Below, piece by piece: positions 36,355 through 48,996 of a stretch of DNA of 64,000 nucleotides. The position numbers and the translations under genes were made by a program. How positions within the stretch are numbered: the first letter of the stretch is position 1; each line of letters opens with the position of its first letter. The notes beneath the pieces were generated by a model, which worked only from the letters and a program-made list of their open reading frames with translations, had not been told where the DNA came from and searched no databases. The stretch comes from Curvibacter cyanobacteriorum (lineage in GTDB: Bacteria > Pseudomonadota > Gammaproteobacteria > Burkholderiales > Burkholderiaceae_C), in contig NZ_JAQSIP010000014.1 in the NCBI RefSeq assembly GCF_028649475.1, positions 18,848-82,847 on the forward strand. Direction: 5' to 3'.

Positions 36355-38352
36355 TCAGGCCGCGGCCACCAGGCGCAGCAACTCGGCGCCGTCGCCCACC
36401 TGGTCGCCCGGGGCGAACAGCAGCTCCTGCACCACACCGTCGGCCGGGGCGGCGATGGTGTGCTCCATCTTCATGGCCTCCATCACGGCCAGGGCCTGGC
36501 CCTTGCTGACCTGGTCGCCCGCCTTGACCGCGAACGACACCACCTTGCCCGGCATGGGCGCGGTCAGGCGGCCGCCTTCGGACTGGCTTTCGCCGGCGTG
36601 GGCCAGCAGGTCGACCACGGTGATGCGGGTCGCGCCCGCGGCGGCAAACACATGGGCCACGTCGCCCAGCAGGTCCACCTGCACGGTGAGGCGTTGGCCC
36701 GCGAAGGTGATCTCCAGGCCTTGCGGCAGGGCACGCCATTGCAGGGCGCCGCTGTGCTCGCCCACGCTGAGCTGCAGGCTGCCGTCATGGCGGTACAGCA
36801 GGCGCGCCTCGTGCGGCTGGTCCTGGAACACCAGGCCAAAGCGGCGCACCGGCTCGCCGTGCGAGGCCCAGCCATCGCGCCGGCTGAAGGGGTCGGCGCC
36901 GGCCTGGGCCTGCTCCTGCGCCAGGGTGTGGGCCACCACCGCGGCGCTGGCCACGGCCAGGCCCAGGCGCTCCTGGTGGAACAGCACGGCCTGCTCGCGC
37001 GGGATCAGCGCGGTGTCCAGCCGCGCCTGGGCAAACGAGTCGCTGCGCAGCACATGGCGCAGGAACTGCACATTGGTCGCCAGGCCCACGATGTGGGTCT
37101 GCGCCAGGGCACGGTCCAGGCGGGCCAGCGCTTCTTCGCGGGTGGCGCCGTGCACGATCAGCTTGGCCACCATGGAGTCGTAGTAGGGGCTGATGGTGTC
37201 GCCCTCGCGCACGCCGTCGTCGATGCGCACCACGCCGCGCTCAAAACTGGTGCAGGCGGGCTTGCGGTAGACGTTCAGGCGACCGGTGGCCGGCAGGAAC
37301 TGGTTGTCGGGGTTCTCGGCGCAGATGCGGGCCTCGATCGCATGGCCCTGCAGGCGCAGCTCGGACTGCTGCAGCGGCAGCGGCTCACCGGCGGCCACGC
37401 GCAATTGCCACTCGACCAGGTCGAGGCCGGTGATGGCTTCGGTGACCGGGTGCTCGACCTGCAAACGGGTGTTCATCTCCATGAAGAAGAAGTTCATGCT
37501 GCCGTCGGCGCGTTGTTCAACGATGAACTCCACCGTGCCCGCGCCCACGTAGTTCACGGCGCGCGCCGCGGCCACGGCGGCCTGGCCCATCTGTTCGCGC
37601 AGGGCCGGGCTGAGGCCCGGGGCCGGGGCTTCCTCGAGCACCTTCTGGTGGCGGCGCTGCACCGAGCAGTCGCGCTCGAACAGGTACACGCATTGGCCAT
37701 GCTGGTCGCCAAAGACCTGGATCTCGATGTGGCGCGGGCGCTGCACGTACTTCTCGATCAGCACCGCGTCGTCGCCAAAGCTGTTGCGCGCCTCGCGCTG
37801 GCAGGAGGCCAGGGCCTCGGCAAAGTCCGCCGCCTGCTCCACCGCCCGCATGCCCTTGCCGCCGCCGCCCGCGCTGGCCTTGATCAGCACCGGGTAGCCG
37901 ATGCGGTCGGCCTCGCGCTGCAGCAAGGCGGGGTCCTGGTCACGGCCGTGGTAGCCGGGCACCAGGGGCACGCCGGCTTTCTCCATCAGCTGCTTGGACT
38001 CGGCCTTCAAGCCCATGGCCTGGATGGCCGAGGCCGGCGGGCCAATGAAGACCAGGCCCGCAGCGGTGCAGGCCTCGGCGAACTCTTCGTTCTCGCTCAG
38101 GAAACCGTAGCCCGGGTGCACCGCTTCGGCGCCCGTGGCCTGGGCCGCGGCGATGATGCGCTGCCACTGCAGGTAGCTGTCCTTGGGGGCGCTGCCGCCG
38201 ACATGCACCGCCTCGTCGCAGGCCGCCACATGCTTGGCCTGGGCGTCGGCATCGGAATAGACGGCCACCGTCTGCAGGCCCATGCGGCGGGCCGTGGCGG
38301 CGACGCGGCAGGCGATTTCGCCCCGGTTGGCGATCAGGATCTTCTTGAACAT
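36355..38352 (-). CDS. liuD: Methylcrotonyl-CoA carboxylase, biotin-carboxylase/BCCP (alpha) subunit
   Basis: 665 residues. The biotin carboxylase domain spans about 1-450: FKKILIANRGEIACRV, the Gly-rich ATP loop KASAGGGGKGM, and FMEMNTRLQVEHPVTE. A linker domain follows, and the biotinyl domain at the end has EAMKMEH with biotinyl-Lys 628. It charges biotin with CO2 for carboxylation of 3-methylcrotonyl-CoA by the beta subunit, encoded upstream in the same operon. Assignment to methylcrotonyl rather than propionyl or acetyl substrate rests on the liuB, liuC and mvaB neighbours. Confidence 0.96.
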   Translation of the reverse strand: MFKKILIANRGEIACRVAATARRMGLQTVAVYSDADAQAKHVAACDEAVHVGGSAPKDSYLQWQRIIAAAQATGAEAVHPGYGFLSENEEFAEACTAAGLVFIGPPASAIQAMGLKAESKQLMEKAGVPLVPGYHGRDQDPALLQREADRIGYPVLIKASAGGGGKGMRAVEQAADFAEALASCQREARNSFGDDAVLIEKYVQRPRHIEIQVFGDQHGQCVYLFERDCSVQRRHQKVLEEAPAPGLSPALREQMGQAAVAAARAVNYVGAGTVEFIVEQRADGSMNFFFMEMNTRLQVEHPVTEAITGLDLVEWQLRVAAGEPLPLQQSELRLQGHAIEARICAENPDNQFLPATGRLNVYRKPACTSFERGVVRIDDGVREGDTISPYYDSMVAKLIVHGATREEALARLDRALAQTHIVGLATNVQFLRHVLRSDSFAQARLDTALIPREQAVLFHQERLGLAVASAAVVAHTLAQEQAQAGADPFSRRDGWASHGEPVRRFGLVFQDQPHEARLLYRHDGSLQLSVGEHSGALQWRALPQGLEITFAGQRLTVQVDLLGDVAHVFAAAGATRITVVDLLAHAGESQSEGGRLTAPMPGKVVSFAVKAGDQVSKGQALAVMEAMKMEHTIAAPADGVVQELLFAPGDQVGDGAELLRLVAAA

Positions 38353-38369
38353 AGCGTTGACTCCAAAAC

Positions 38370-39554
38370 TCAGGGGGCCCAGACAACGGTGTTGTCCACG
38401 GCGTACAGCTTGCAAACCTCGCCGCGGCGCGCCTGGCAGAAACCCAGGGCACGGCCAACAGCCCAATCGCCCGTGGCCCAGCCCAAGGCCCCGGTGGGGC
38501 TGATGGCAAAGGCGCGTGGCAGCGGACTGGCCAGGAACTTTTGATAGAACTGGGTGCGCGCGTTCTCGTTCACGGGCACCCGCTCGACGTCGGTCACGGC
38601 GACCGAGGCCTGGGCCGGCGGCAGCGGCGGCAGGCCGGCTTGCTGGAAGCCCAGCCGGGCCAGGAACGCATCCACCTGCGGCACCCAGTGGTCCATGTCG
38701 GCGGTGCTGCCGCTGTGGCCGTCGGTGCCCGAGGGGGCGAACTGGTGGAACTCGGCGGGCGCCCCGCCCTCGCGCCAGGCCTGGAACCAGCGGCGCGGGA
38801 TCTCGGGGCCCCAGTAGCGGTCGTTCTCCCAGTACAGCCACAGCGTGGGCGCCAGGTCGGGCGTCGACTGCCGTCGCCACAGCGCTTGCAGCGCGTGCGG
38901 GCTGCAGGGGTTGCCGGTGCGCTGATCGGGGTCGCCACCGCTGCCGCCCGCCCAGTTGATGCCGCCCAGCAAGCCCTCGGGCTGGCGGGCCACGGTGGCC
39001 ACCGCCGTCAGGCCGCCCACCGACTGGCCCATGACCAGCCAACGCGAGGCATCCACCTCGGGCAGGCTGCGGGCCCAGGCCCAGGTGGCCAGCACCTGGT
39101 CCGAGGCGGCCTTGGCCATCGGCTCCAGACGCGGGGCGTTGCAGGAGCCACTGCTTTCGGGGTCGAAGTCACCGTAGGTTTCGCCGTAGCCCACGCGCGT
39201 GGGCACCAGCACGACAAAGCCCTTGTGGGTCAGGTAGCGCGCGATGTGCTCGTAGCGCTGCCGCCCCTGCTGGGCCCGCTTGGCACTGACCGCGCGGCCG
39301 TGGTTGAAGATCACCAGGGGGAAGGGCCCCGTGCCGCGGGGGCGGAACACGGTGACCGGGATGTCACGGCTTTCTTCGCGCCCGTACAGGTCTTTGACGC
39401 GCACGGGGATGCGTCGCACCTCCTCGCGCAGGTCGACCGCGGGCGGCGGCTCCGTCGGCGCCGGGCTGGCCGGGGCTTGCGCCAGCGCCTGCCAGGCCAC
39501 CAGGCTGCCCAACAGGGCCCACCGCCCCCGACGCATGGATGTCAACCAGGCCAT
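38370..39554 (-). CDS. Secreted alpha/beta hydrolase inserted in the leucine operon
   Basis: 394 residues with an N-terminal signal peptide (MRRGRWALLGSLVAWQALAQA). The alpha/beta-hydrolase core has the oxyanion region VIFNHGRAVS and nucleophile elbow GQSVGG (Ser 178), similar to dienelactone-hydrolase/PAF-acetylhydrolase-like proteins. It lies six bases after liuC and 17 before liuD, so it is certainly within the operon, although its predicted periplasmic location does not fit a cytoplasmic CoA pathway. It might release a branched-chain acid from an ester outside the cytoplasm; that is inference. Cys residues in SGSCNAPR and GNPCSPHA could form a disulfide. Confidence 0.8.
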   Translation of the reverse strand: MAWLTSMRRGRWALLGSLVAWQALAQAPASPAPTEPPPAVDLREEVRRIPVRVKDLYGREESRDIPVTVFRPRGTGPFPLVIFNHGRAVSAKRAQQGRQRYEHIARYLTHKGFVVLVPTRVGYGETYGDFDPESSGSCNAPRLEPMAKAASDQVLATWAWARSLPEVDASRWLVMGQSVGGLTAVATVARQPEGLLGGINWAGGSGGDPDQRTGNPCSPHALQALWRRQSTPDLAPTLWLYWENDRYWGPEIPRRWFQAWREGGAPAEFHQFAPSGTDGHSGSTADMDHWVPQVDAFLARLGFQQAGLPPLPPAQASVAVTDVERVPVNENARTQFYQKFLASPLPRAFAISPTGALGWATGDWAVGRALGFCQARRGEVCKLYAVDNTVVWAP

Positions 39555-39560
39555 GACCGA

Positions 39561-40352
39561 TCAACCCAGCAGCCAGTTGGGCTTGCGCTTTTGCAGGAAG
39601 GACTGGATGCCCTCGCGCCCCTCGGGGCTGACGCGCACGTCGGCAATGCCCTCCACGGTGCTGCGGATCAGCGCGGCGTCGATGTCGCGCCCCGCCACGT
39701 CCTGCACCAGTTGCTTGCCCAGGCGCACGGCCTGCGGACCGGCGTTGAGCAACTGCGCCACCACCTCGTTGACGCGGGTGTCGAGTTGGTCGGCGGCCAC
39801 CACCTCGTGCACAAAGCCGATGCGCAAGGCCTCGGCGGCGCTGAAGCGCTCGGCCGTCAAAAAGTAGCGGTGCGCGGCGCGCGCGCCCATGGCGCGGATC
39901 ACGTAGGGGCTGATGGTGGCGGGGATCAGGCCCAGCCGCGCCTCGCTGAGGCAGTAGCCCGCGGTGTCGACGCTGATCGCGATGTCGCAGGCCGCCACCA
40001 GACCGGTGCCACCCGCGTACACATCGCCCTGCACCCGGGCCACGGTGGGCTTGGGGCAGGCGTAGAGCACGCGCAGCATCTCGGCCAGTTGCTCGGCGTC
40101 GGCCAGGTTTTGCGCCCGGCTGTAGTCGGCCATGCGGCGCATCCAGTTCAGGTCGGCGCCGGCGCAAAACGCCGGGCCCTCGCCCGCCAGGACGATGGCG
40201 CGCACCTCGGGGTCGGCCCCGAGTTGCAAGAAGGCCTGTGTGAGTTCGGCAATCACCGCTTCGTTGAAGGCGTTGCGCACGTCGGGGCGGTTCAGCGTGA
40301 CGCGGGCCACGGGGCCGGGGGTCACGACCAGGGAAGGGGCAGAGGGGCTCAT
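39561..40352 (-). CDS. liuC: Enoyl-CoA hydratase, probable methylglutaconyl-CoA hydratase
   Basis: 263 residues of the crotonase fold. The first oxyanion loop is AGEGPAFCAGADLNWMRRM and the second is DVYAGGTGLVAACDIAISV. The DLNWM segment after the first loop is typical of LiuC-type hydratases. It converts 3-methylglutaconyl-CoA to HMG-CoA. The gene lies between liuB (40-base gap) and the alpha/beta hydrolase (6-base gap). Confidence 0.94.
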   Translation of the reverse strand: MSPSAPSLVVTPGPVARVTLNRPDVRNAFNEAVIAELTQAFLQLGADPEVRAIVLAGEGPAFCAGADLNWMRRMADYSRAQNLADAEQLAEMLRVLYACPKPTVARVQGDVYAGGTGLVAACDIAISVDTAGYCLSEARLGLIPATISPYVIRAMGARAAHRYFLTAERFSAAEALRIGFVHEVVAADQLDTRVNEVVAQLLNAGPQAVRLGKQLVQDVAGRDIDAALIRSTVEGIADVRVSPEGREGIQSFLQKRKPNWLLG

Positions 40353-40392
40353 GGGGTCGGTGCCAGGTGTTGGGTTCAGCGCGGCGCGGCCG

Positions 40393-41997
<1,605 letters not shown>

Positions 41998-42021
41998 GGT
42001 GGTGGGCTCCGGGGGCGACGC

Positions 42022-43743
<1,722 letters not shown>

Positions 43744-43868
43744 GTTCTTGTCTCCTCGGGCAAAGGGCGCAGCGCCGGGCGCGGCGAGTCGCCAGCATAC
43801 GACCGCAGCGCCCCGGCACTGGGGCCAACGAGGTTGCATATTGCGCCAGCACTTGGCAAACTCTGCGC

Positions 43869-44933
43869 ATGCCCCACGCGTCCCCCGACCGGCCCGCCAG
43901 CGCGCGCCGCACGTCCCCGCCCACGCCCCCTCAGGCCGCTACACCGATGGCCTTTGTCCAGGCGATTGTGCGGGCATACGCACAGCGCGGACTGAGCCCC
44001 GACCAGGCCTTGAGAACCGCACAAATCGCGCCAGAGTCCGTGCAAGACAGCCGCCAACGCATCACCGCCTTGCAAATGGAACTGCTGTCGGGCGCGGCGA
44101 TGCAGGAACTCGACGACGAAGCGCTGGGCTGGTTCGAGCGCCGCCTGCCCTGGGGCAGCTACGGCATGCTGGCCCGCGCCTCCATCAGTGCCCCCACGCT
44201 GGGCGTGGCGCTCAAGCGCTGGTGCCGCCACCACGGCCTGATCGCCAGCGACCTGCTGCTGCACACCAGCGAGCAGGGCAGCCGCGCCAGCATCACGCTG
44301 CAAGAGCGGCGCGAGCTGGGCGCGCAACGCGAGTTCTGCCTGGTCTCGGTGCTGCGCAACATCCATGGCCTGGCCTGCTGGTTGATCGACTCGCGCCTGC
44401 CCTTGCTGCAAGCGCAATTTCCGTTCGCGGCGCCGCCGCACGCCAGCGTCTACCCGCTGCTGTTCCCGGGGCCAGTGCAGTTTGAAGTCGAGCAGGCGCG
44501 CATCGACTTCGACGCACGCTACCTGCACATGCCCCTGCGCCGCGACGAAGCGGCGCTGCAGCAGATGCTGCAACGCGCCCTGCCGCTGACCGTGCTGCAG
44601 TACCGGCGCGACCGCCTGCTGGTGCAGCGGGTGCGCCAGTTGCTGGTCAGCCAGCCGCAGGAGACCCAGAGCGCCGAGGCGCTGGCGCACTGGTTGCACA
44701 TCTCGCCGCGCACCCTGCACCGCCAGCTCAAGGAAGAAGGCGCGACGCTGCAGGCGCTCAAGGACGAGGTGCGGCGCGACCGCGCCACCGAGCTGCTGCT
44801 GCGCACCCACAAGCCCATCAAGCAGGTGGCCGAGGCGGCGGGCTTCCGCAACGAAAAAAGCTTCATCCGCGCCTTCCGCGACTGGACCGGACACTCCCCG
44901 GCCGAGTTCAGGCGCCAGCCCGACCCGGCTTGA
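43869..44933 (+). CDS. AraC-family transcriptional regulator (arabinose-binding-like domain plus HTH)
   Basis: 354 residues. The central part resembles the Arabinose_bd/OruR-like sensor domain ([28 protein letters not shown]). The C-terminal 90 residues contain two HTH motifs ([24 protein letters not shown], then [24 protein letters not shown]). It diverges from the acyl-CoA ligase operon, so it is the obvious candidate regulator. The 125-base gap contains AT-rich sequence near 43830-43855. The true start may be the internal Met of [11 protein letters not shown], 26 codons in, since the first residues are low-complexity. Confidence 0.9.
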   Translation: MPHASPDRPASARRTSPPTPPQAATPMAFVQAIVRAYAQRGLSPDQALRTAQIAPESVQDSRQRITALQMELLSGAAMQELDDEALGWFERRLPWGSYGMLARASISAPTLGVALKRWCRHHGLIASDLLLHTSEQGSRASITLQERRELGAQREFCLVSVLRNIHGLACWLIDSRLPLLQAQFPFAAPPHASVYPLLFPGPVQFEVEQARIDFDARYLHMPLRRDEAALQQMLQRALPLTVLQYRRDRLLVQRVRQLLVSQPQETQSAEALAHWLHISPRTLHRQLKEEGATLQALKDEVRRDRATELLLRTHKPIKQVAEAAGFRNEKSFIRAFRDWTGHSPAEFRRQPDPA

Positions 44934-45062
44934 GGCGCCGGCGCGGCGCGATGTCGCCATTTGTGGTCACAAGGGCGCACACCGTGCCGCGGGCCGGACT
45001 ACGCTGGCGCCAGCCCTGCTACCCCCATCGCCCGCCCAACCAACGCACGCTCCCTGCCCACC

Positions 45063-45737
45063 ATGATCACCCTGCACCACTGCGTCAGCGCCCGGTCCTT
45101 TCGTCCCTTGTGGATGCTCGAGGAACTGGGCCTGCCCTACACCCTGCGCATGCTGCCCTTCCCACCGCGCGCGCTGAAGCGCGAGTTCCTGGCCGACAAC
45201 CCGCTGGGCACCGTGCCCTTGCTGGTCGACGGCGCGGTGCGCCTGACCGAGTCGGCCGCCATGTGCCAGTACCTGGCCACGCGCGGGGCCGGCAGCGCGC
45301 TCGCCCTGCAGCCCCACGAGCCCGACTACGGCGCCTGGTTGAACTGGCTGCACCAGGGCGAGGCGACCTTGACCTTTCCGCAAACCCTGGTGCTGCGCTA
45401 CCAGCACTTCGAGCCGCCCGAGCGGCGCCAGCCCCAGGTGGCCCAGGACTATGCGCGCTGGTTCCTGGCCCGCCTGAAAGCCCTGGACCTGGCGCTGCAG
45501 GACGGGCGCGAGTTCTTGTGCGCGGGCCGCTTCACGGCCGCCGAGGTGTCGGTGGGCTACGCGCTGATGCTGGCCGGCCACCTCGACCTGCTCAGCGCCA
45601 TGCCGCCCGCCGTGCAGGCCTACTGGCAGCGGCTGCAGGCGCGTCCTGGGTTTGCGCGGGCGCTGGCCGCCCAGCACCAGGCGGCGCTGGACCAGGGCGT
45701 GCCCGTGACCCCGGCCCCGGACACGCGGCCCAACTGA
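45063..45737 (+). CDS. Glutathione S-transferase
   Basis: 224 residues. The N-terminal thioredoxin-like domain starts MITLHHCVSARSFRPLWMLEELGLPY, with the Ser/Arg in the GST active-site position. NPLGTVPLLVDGAVRLTESAAMCQYLA holds the cis-Pro and the Glu-Ser glutathione-binding pair. The C-terminal helical domain follows. It belongs to the bacterial GSTs with unknown electrophile. It stands alone after the AraC gene on the same strand. Confidence 0.93.
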   Translation: MITLHHCVSARSFRPLWMLEELGLPYTLRMLPFPPRALKREFLADNPLGTVPLLVDGAVRLTESAAMCQYLATRGAGSALALQPHEPDYGAWLNWLHQGEATLTFPQTLVLRYQHFEPPERRQPQVAQDYARWFLARLKALDLALQDGREFLCAGRFTAAEVSVGYALMLAGHLDLLSAMPPAVQAYWQRLQARPGFARALAAQHQAALDQGVPVTPAPDTRPN

Positions 45738-45764
45738 GGCCCGGCCGCCCGCCGCCGGGGCAGG

Positions 45765-46433
45765 TCAGCAGCCCAGCAGCGCGGGCAGCTCGGCCATGCT
45801 GCCAAACACCTGCGACGCGCCGGCGGCCAGCAGGTCGGCACGGGTGTCGTGCAGCGCGCCATGCGGCAGGTAGGCGAACACCGTGGCCCCTGCCGCGACG
45901 CCGGCCGTGACACCGGTGACGGTGTCCTCGACCACCGCGCAACGGCGCGGGTCTGCCTGCAGCGCAGCGGCGGCGGCCAGGTACACGTCGGGGGCCGGCT
46001 TGCTGCGCGGCATCTCTTGGCCGCTGAACACGCGGCCCTCGAAATACGAGGCCAGGCCGACCTTGTTGAGCTGCAGTTCGACCTTGAAGCGATCAGCCCC
46101 CGAAGCGCAGGCGATGCGCCCGCCGTGGTGCTGGTGCACCCGTTGCACCGCCTCATGGATGTGCTCGATGGCGGTCAGGCGCTCGCTCAGCGCCGCGTTG
46201 CGCCGCGCGTAGAAGTCGGCCATCCAGGCCTCGGTCAGCGGGCGGCCGGACTGGGCCTCGATGTTGGCGCGCTCATCACGCACCGCCTTGCCCACAAAGA
46301 CGCGAAAGCACTCCTCGGGCGTCAGCACCCAGCCCAGCTCTTCGAGCATGTCGCGCAGCAAACCGTTGGTGATGGGCTCGCTGTCCACCAGCACACCATC
46401 GCAATCAAACAGCACAGCCTCAAAAGGGGTCAT
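45765..46433 (-). CDS. HAD-superfamily phosphatase (beta-phosphoglucomutase/YieH-like)
   Basis: 222 residues. Motif I is LFDCDGVLVDSEP, motif II IACASGADRFKV, motif III KPAPDVYLAAA and motif IV VVEDTVTGVTAGVAAG. The DCDGVLVDSEP form and C1 cap match 6-phosphogluconate or beta-phosphoglucomutase-like phosphatases. GGAG lies near the chosen ATG, while an upstream ATG adds 14 unlikely residues. The substrate is undefined. Confidence 0.92.
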   Translation of the reverse strand: MTPFEAVLFDCDGVLVDSEPITNGLLRDMLEELGWVLTPEECFRVFVGKAVRDERANIEAQSGRPLTEAWMADFYARRNAALSERLTAIEHIHEAVQRVHQHHGGRIACASGADRFKVELQLNKVGLASYFEGRVFSGQEMPRSKPAPDVYLAAAAALQADPRRCAVVEDTVTGVTAGVAAGATVFAYLPHGALHDTRADLLAAGASQVFGSMAELPALLGC

Positions 46434-46478
46434 CTCGGCACACTCCAGCAGCCAACATCGTTCATGAACCGGCACGCC

Positions 46479-47006
46479 TCAGCGCGCCTTGAAATCACCG
46501 TCCAGGTAAAACCAGCGCGCCAGGGCGGGTGCGGTTTCATCGGGGCCCGCCAAGGTCTGGCGCACCGTCTCGCGCACAAAACGGCTGCGCTCTTGCAGGC
46601 GCTGCACCCGGCCCGCCTGGCGGTAACGCGCCAGGAACTCGACCTCGGCCCGCGCCCCGGCCGGCCAGTGGCCGCGCACGGTCAGGCCCAGCCATTCGGC
46701 TGCGGGGTCGAGTTGGAGGTCGGCCGGGCAGGTGCTGGCGTGCCAGGTGGCCCGCAGGTAGTCCGACCGGCCCAGCACGTAGGCGCTGTAACGCGAGCGC
46801 ATCAGGGCTTCGGCGTCGGGCGCGGGCTGGGTGTCGAACGCGTCCAGCCAGGGGCCGCAGCAGTCGGACCAGGCCCGGGGCCGGCGGCGGGAGTCCAGTC
46901 GCCCGCAGGGACAGAGGGAAGAAGGGGTCAGGGACAAGGTTGCACACAGGCCAGCCGCTTCGCGTTGCCAAGCGCTGCCCGCGCCAGCGGGTGGTGAAGC
47001 CCGCAT
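46479..47006 (-). CDS. YchJ-like (UPF0225) protein with SEC-C-type Cys motif
   Basis: Up to 175 residues. The recognisable part begins LCPCGRLDSRRRPRAWSDCCGPWL, a CxC..CC metal-binding motif like SEC-C, followed by the YchJ core (ALMRSRYSAYVLGRSDYLRATWH and FLARYRQAGRVQRLQERSRFVRE). The function is unknown. The first 20-odd residues do not look conserved, so translation may begin at a TTG near 46937 rather than at the ATG. Confidence 0.82.
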   Translation of the reverse strand: MRASPPAGAGSAWQREAAGLCATLSLTPSSLCPCGRLDSRRRPRAWSDCCGPWLDAFDTQPAPDAEALMRSRYSAYVLGRSDYLRATWHASTCPADLQLDPAAEWLGLTVRGHWPAGARAEVEFLARYRQAGRVQRLQERSRFVRETVRQTLAGPDETAPALARWFYLDGDFKAR

Positions 47007-47076
47007 TCTAAAAGGCCCGGGCGCTCGCTGGCCCCGGGTGCGCGCGCCCCACCGGGGCCCGCGCGATCCGCGCCGA

Positions 47077-48207
47077 TCAGGCCAGTGCGCGCTGGATCAG
47101 AATTTTCTGCACGTCGCTGGTGCCTTCGTAGATCTGGCACACGCGCACATCGCGGTAGATGCGCTCCACCGGAAAGTCGTTCACATAGCCATAGCCGCCC
47201 AGGGTCTGGATGGCGGCACTGCACACTTTTTCAGCGATCTCGCTGGCGAACAGCTTGGCCATGGCGGCTTCCTTGAGGCAGGGACGGCCGGCGTCGCGCA
47301 GCGCCGCAGCGTGCCAGATCAACTGGCGCGCCGCCTCCAGCTGGGTGGCGCAGTCGGCCAGGCGGAAGCCCACCGCCTGGTGGTTGAAGATGGCGGTGCC
47401 AAAGCTCTCGCGTTGCTTGGCGTAGTCCAGCGCCACCTCGAAAGCACTGCGCGCCATGCCCAGGCTTTGCGCGGCGATGCCGATGCGCCCGCCCTCCAGG
47501 GCCGACAGGGCGATCTTGTAGCCCTCGCCCTCGGCACCGATCAGGTTCTCGGCCGGGATGCGGCACTGCTCAAAGTTGATCTGCGCGGTGTCGCTGCTGT
47601 GCTGACCCAGCTTGTCCTCCAAGCGGGCCACCTGGTAGCCGGGCGCGTTGGTGGGCACCAGAAAGGCGCTCATGCCGCGCTTGCCTGCGGCCTTGTCGGT
47701 GACCGCGATGACGATGGCGACATGGCCATTCTGGCCGCTGGTGATGAACTGCTTGACGCCCTGGATCACGTACTCATCGCCCTGGCGCTGCGCGGTGGTC
47801 TTGACCGCCGAGGCGTCGCTGCCGACCTGGGGTTCGGTGAGGCAGAACGCGCCCAGCATCTGGCCTTGCGCCAGTGGCACCAGCCACTGCTGCTTCTGGG
47901 CCTCGCTGCCGTAGCGCATCAGGATGGCGTTGACGGGGCAGTTGGTGACGCTGATGGCCGTGCTGGTGCCACCGTCGCCGGCGGCGATTTCTTCCAGCAC
48001 CAGGGCCAGGCTGATGGTGTCGAGCCCGGCGCCGCCGTAGGCCTCGGGCACGCAGATGCCGTAGGCCCCCAGCGCGGCCAGGCCCTGGTGGGCGTCACGC
48101 GGGAAGTGGTGTTCGCGGTCCCAGCGGGCCGCGTGCGGCCAGAGTTGCTCGCGGGCGAAATCACGCACCGCGTCACGGATCATTTCCTGCTCAGAGGTCA
48201 ACAACAT
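47077..48207 (-). CDS. Acyl-CoA dehydrogenase
   Basis: 376 residues. Flavin and substrate-binding stretches are FCLTEPQVGSDASAVKT, QFITSGQNGHVAIV and QTLGGYGYVNDFPVER, with the catalytic-type Glu in YEGTSDVQKILI close to the C-terminus, as in short- and medium-chain enzymes. It oxidises an acyl-CoA to the 2-enoyl-CoA and passes electrons to ETF. It belongs to the minus-strand run of genes downstream of ivd, and may serve another branched-chain amino acid branch. Confidence 0.94.
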   Translation of the reverse strand: MLLTSEQEMIRDAVRDFAREQLWPHAARWDREHHFPRDAHQGLAALGAYGICVPEAYGGAGLDTISLALVLEEIAAGDGGTSTAISVTNCPVNAILMRYGSEAQKQQWLVPLAQGQMLGAFCLTEPQVGSDASAVKTTAQRQGDEYVIQGVKQFITSGQNGHVAIVIAVTDKAAGKRGMSAFLVPTNAPGYQVARLEDKLGQHSSDTAQINFEQCRIPAENLIGAEGEGYKIALSALEGGRIGIAAQSLGMARSAFEVALDYAKQRESFGTAIFNHQAVGFRLADCATQLEAARQLIWHAAALRDAGRPCLKEAAMAKLFASEIAEKVCSAAIQTLGGYGYVNDFPVERIYRDVRVCQIYEGTSDVQKILIQRALA

Positions 48208-48253
48208 GGGGGTCTCCTGTTCTTAGAAATCGGGGGGTGAGGCGCGTCGGCGC

Positions 48254-48925
48254 TCACCAGTGTTTGGCGCGTCGGCCGTCGTGGTGCAACAAGCGACCGC
48301 GGTCGGCTGGCGTGAGGCCGGCCAGCGTCTGGCGCAGGCCCTGCACGCTGTCGGTGACCGACAAGGGCGCGCTGTCGCCACCCATGTCGGTGCGCACCCA
48401 GCCCGGGTCGATGGTGACCAAGGTGGCGCGCGGGTAGTCGTGCTGGGCCGCCGCCACCGCCATGTTCACGGCGGCCTTGCTGACGCGGTACAGCCAGGCG
48501 CTGCTGTTGGGCACGGTCTCGATCTGGCTCATGCTGCTGGACAGGGCCGCGAACACGCCGCCCGCCTCCTCGACCAGCGGCATGACCTGGGGCAGCACCT
48601 GCATCAGGCCCAGCACATTGGCGTGCATCAGCGTGTCAAAGGCTTGCTGGGTCGGTGGCGACAGGGCGTTGCCGCGGTCCATCAGGCCGGCCACGTACCA
48701 GGCACGGTCGATCTTTTCACCATCGAGTTGCCAGGCCAGGCCGCTGACGCTGGCCGGGTTGCTGACGTCCACCTTGAGCACCTGGGCGCCCAAGGCAGTG
48801 AGGGCGCTGCGCGCGGCGTCGCTGCGCACGGTGGCGATCACGCGCTCGCCCGCCGCCAGGGACTGGCGCACCAGTTCCAGGCCCAGACCGCGCGAGGCGC
48901 CAATGATGAGGGTGGTTTGAGCCAT
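48254..48925 (-). CDS. Short-chain dehydrogenase/reductase
   Basis: 223 residues. The NAD(P)-binding motif is LIIGASRGLGLELV. The catalytic Tyr-Lys pair appears as YRVSKAAVNMAVA with Ser in ALSSSMSQIE. The fragment TIDPGWVRTDMGG is typical of the C-fingerprint SDRs related to the SDR family member yciK/csgA-type proteins. The substrate is not determined. It lies 46 bases upstream of the acyl-CoA dehydrogenase on the same strand. Confidence 0.92.
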   Translation of the reverse strand: MAQTTLIIGASRGLGLELVRQSLAAGERVIATVRSDAARSALTALGAQVLKVDVSNPASVSGLAWQLDGEKIDRAWYVAGLMDRGNALSPPTQQAFDTLMHANVLGLMQVLPQVMPLVEEAGGVFAALSSSMSQIETVPNSSAWLYRVSKAAVNMAVAAAQHDYPRATLVTIDPGWVRTDMGGDSAPLSVTDSVQGLRQTLAGLTPADRGRLLHHDGRRAKHW

Positions 48926-48996
48926 GGGTTCTCCTGGGGTGGGATGGCCGCCGGGGGGCGGCACACAAAGGGGTTGAGCCCGGACGTGGACCGGGC

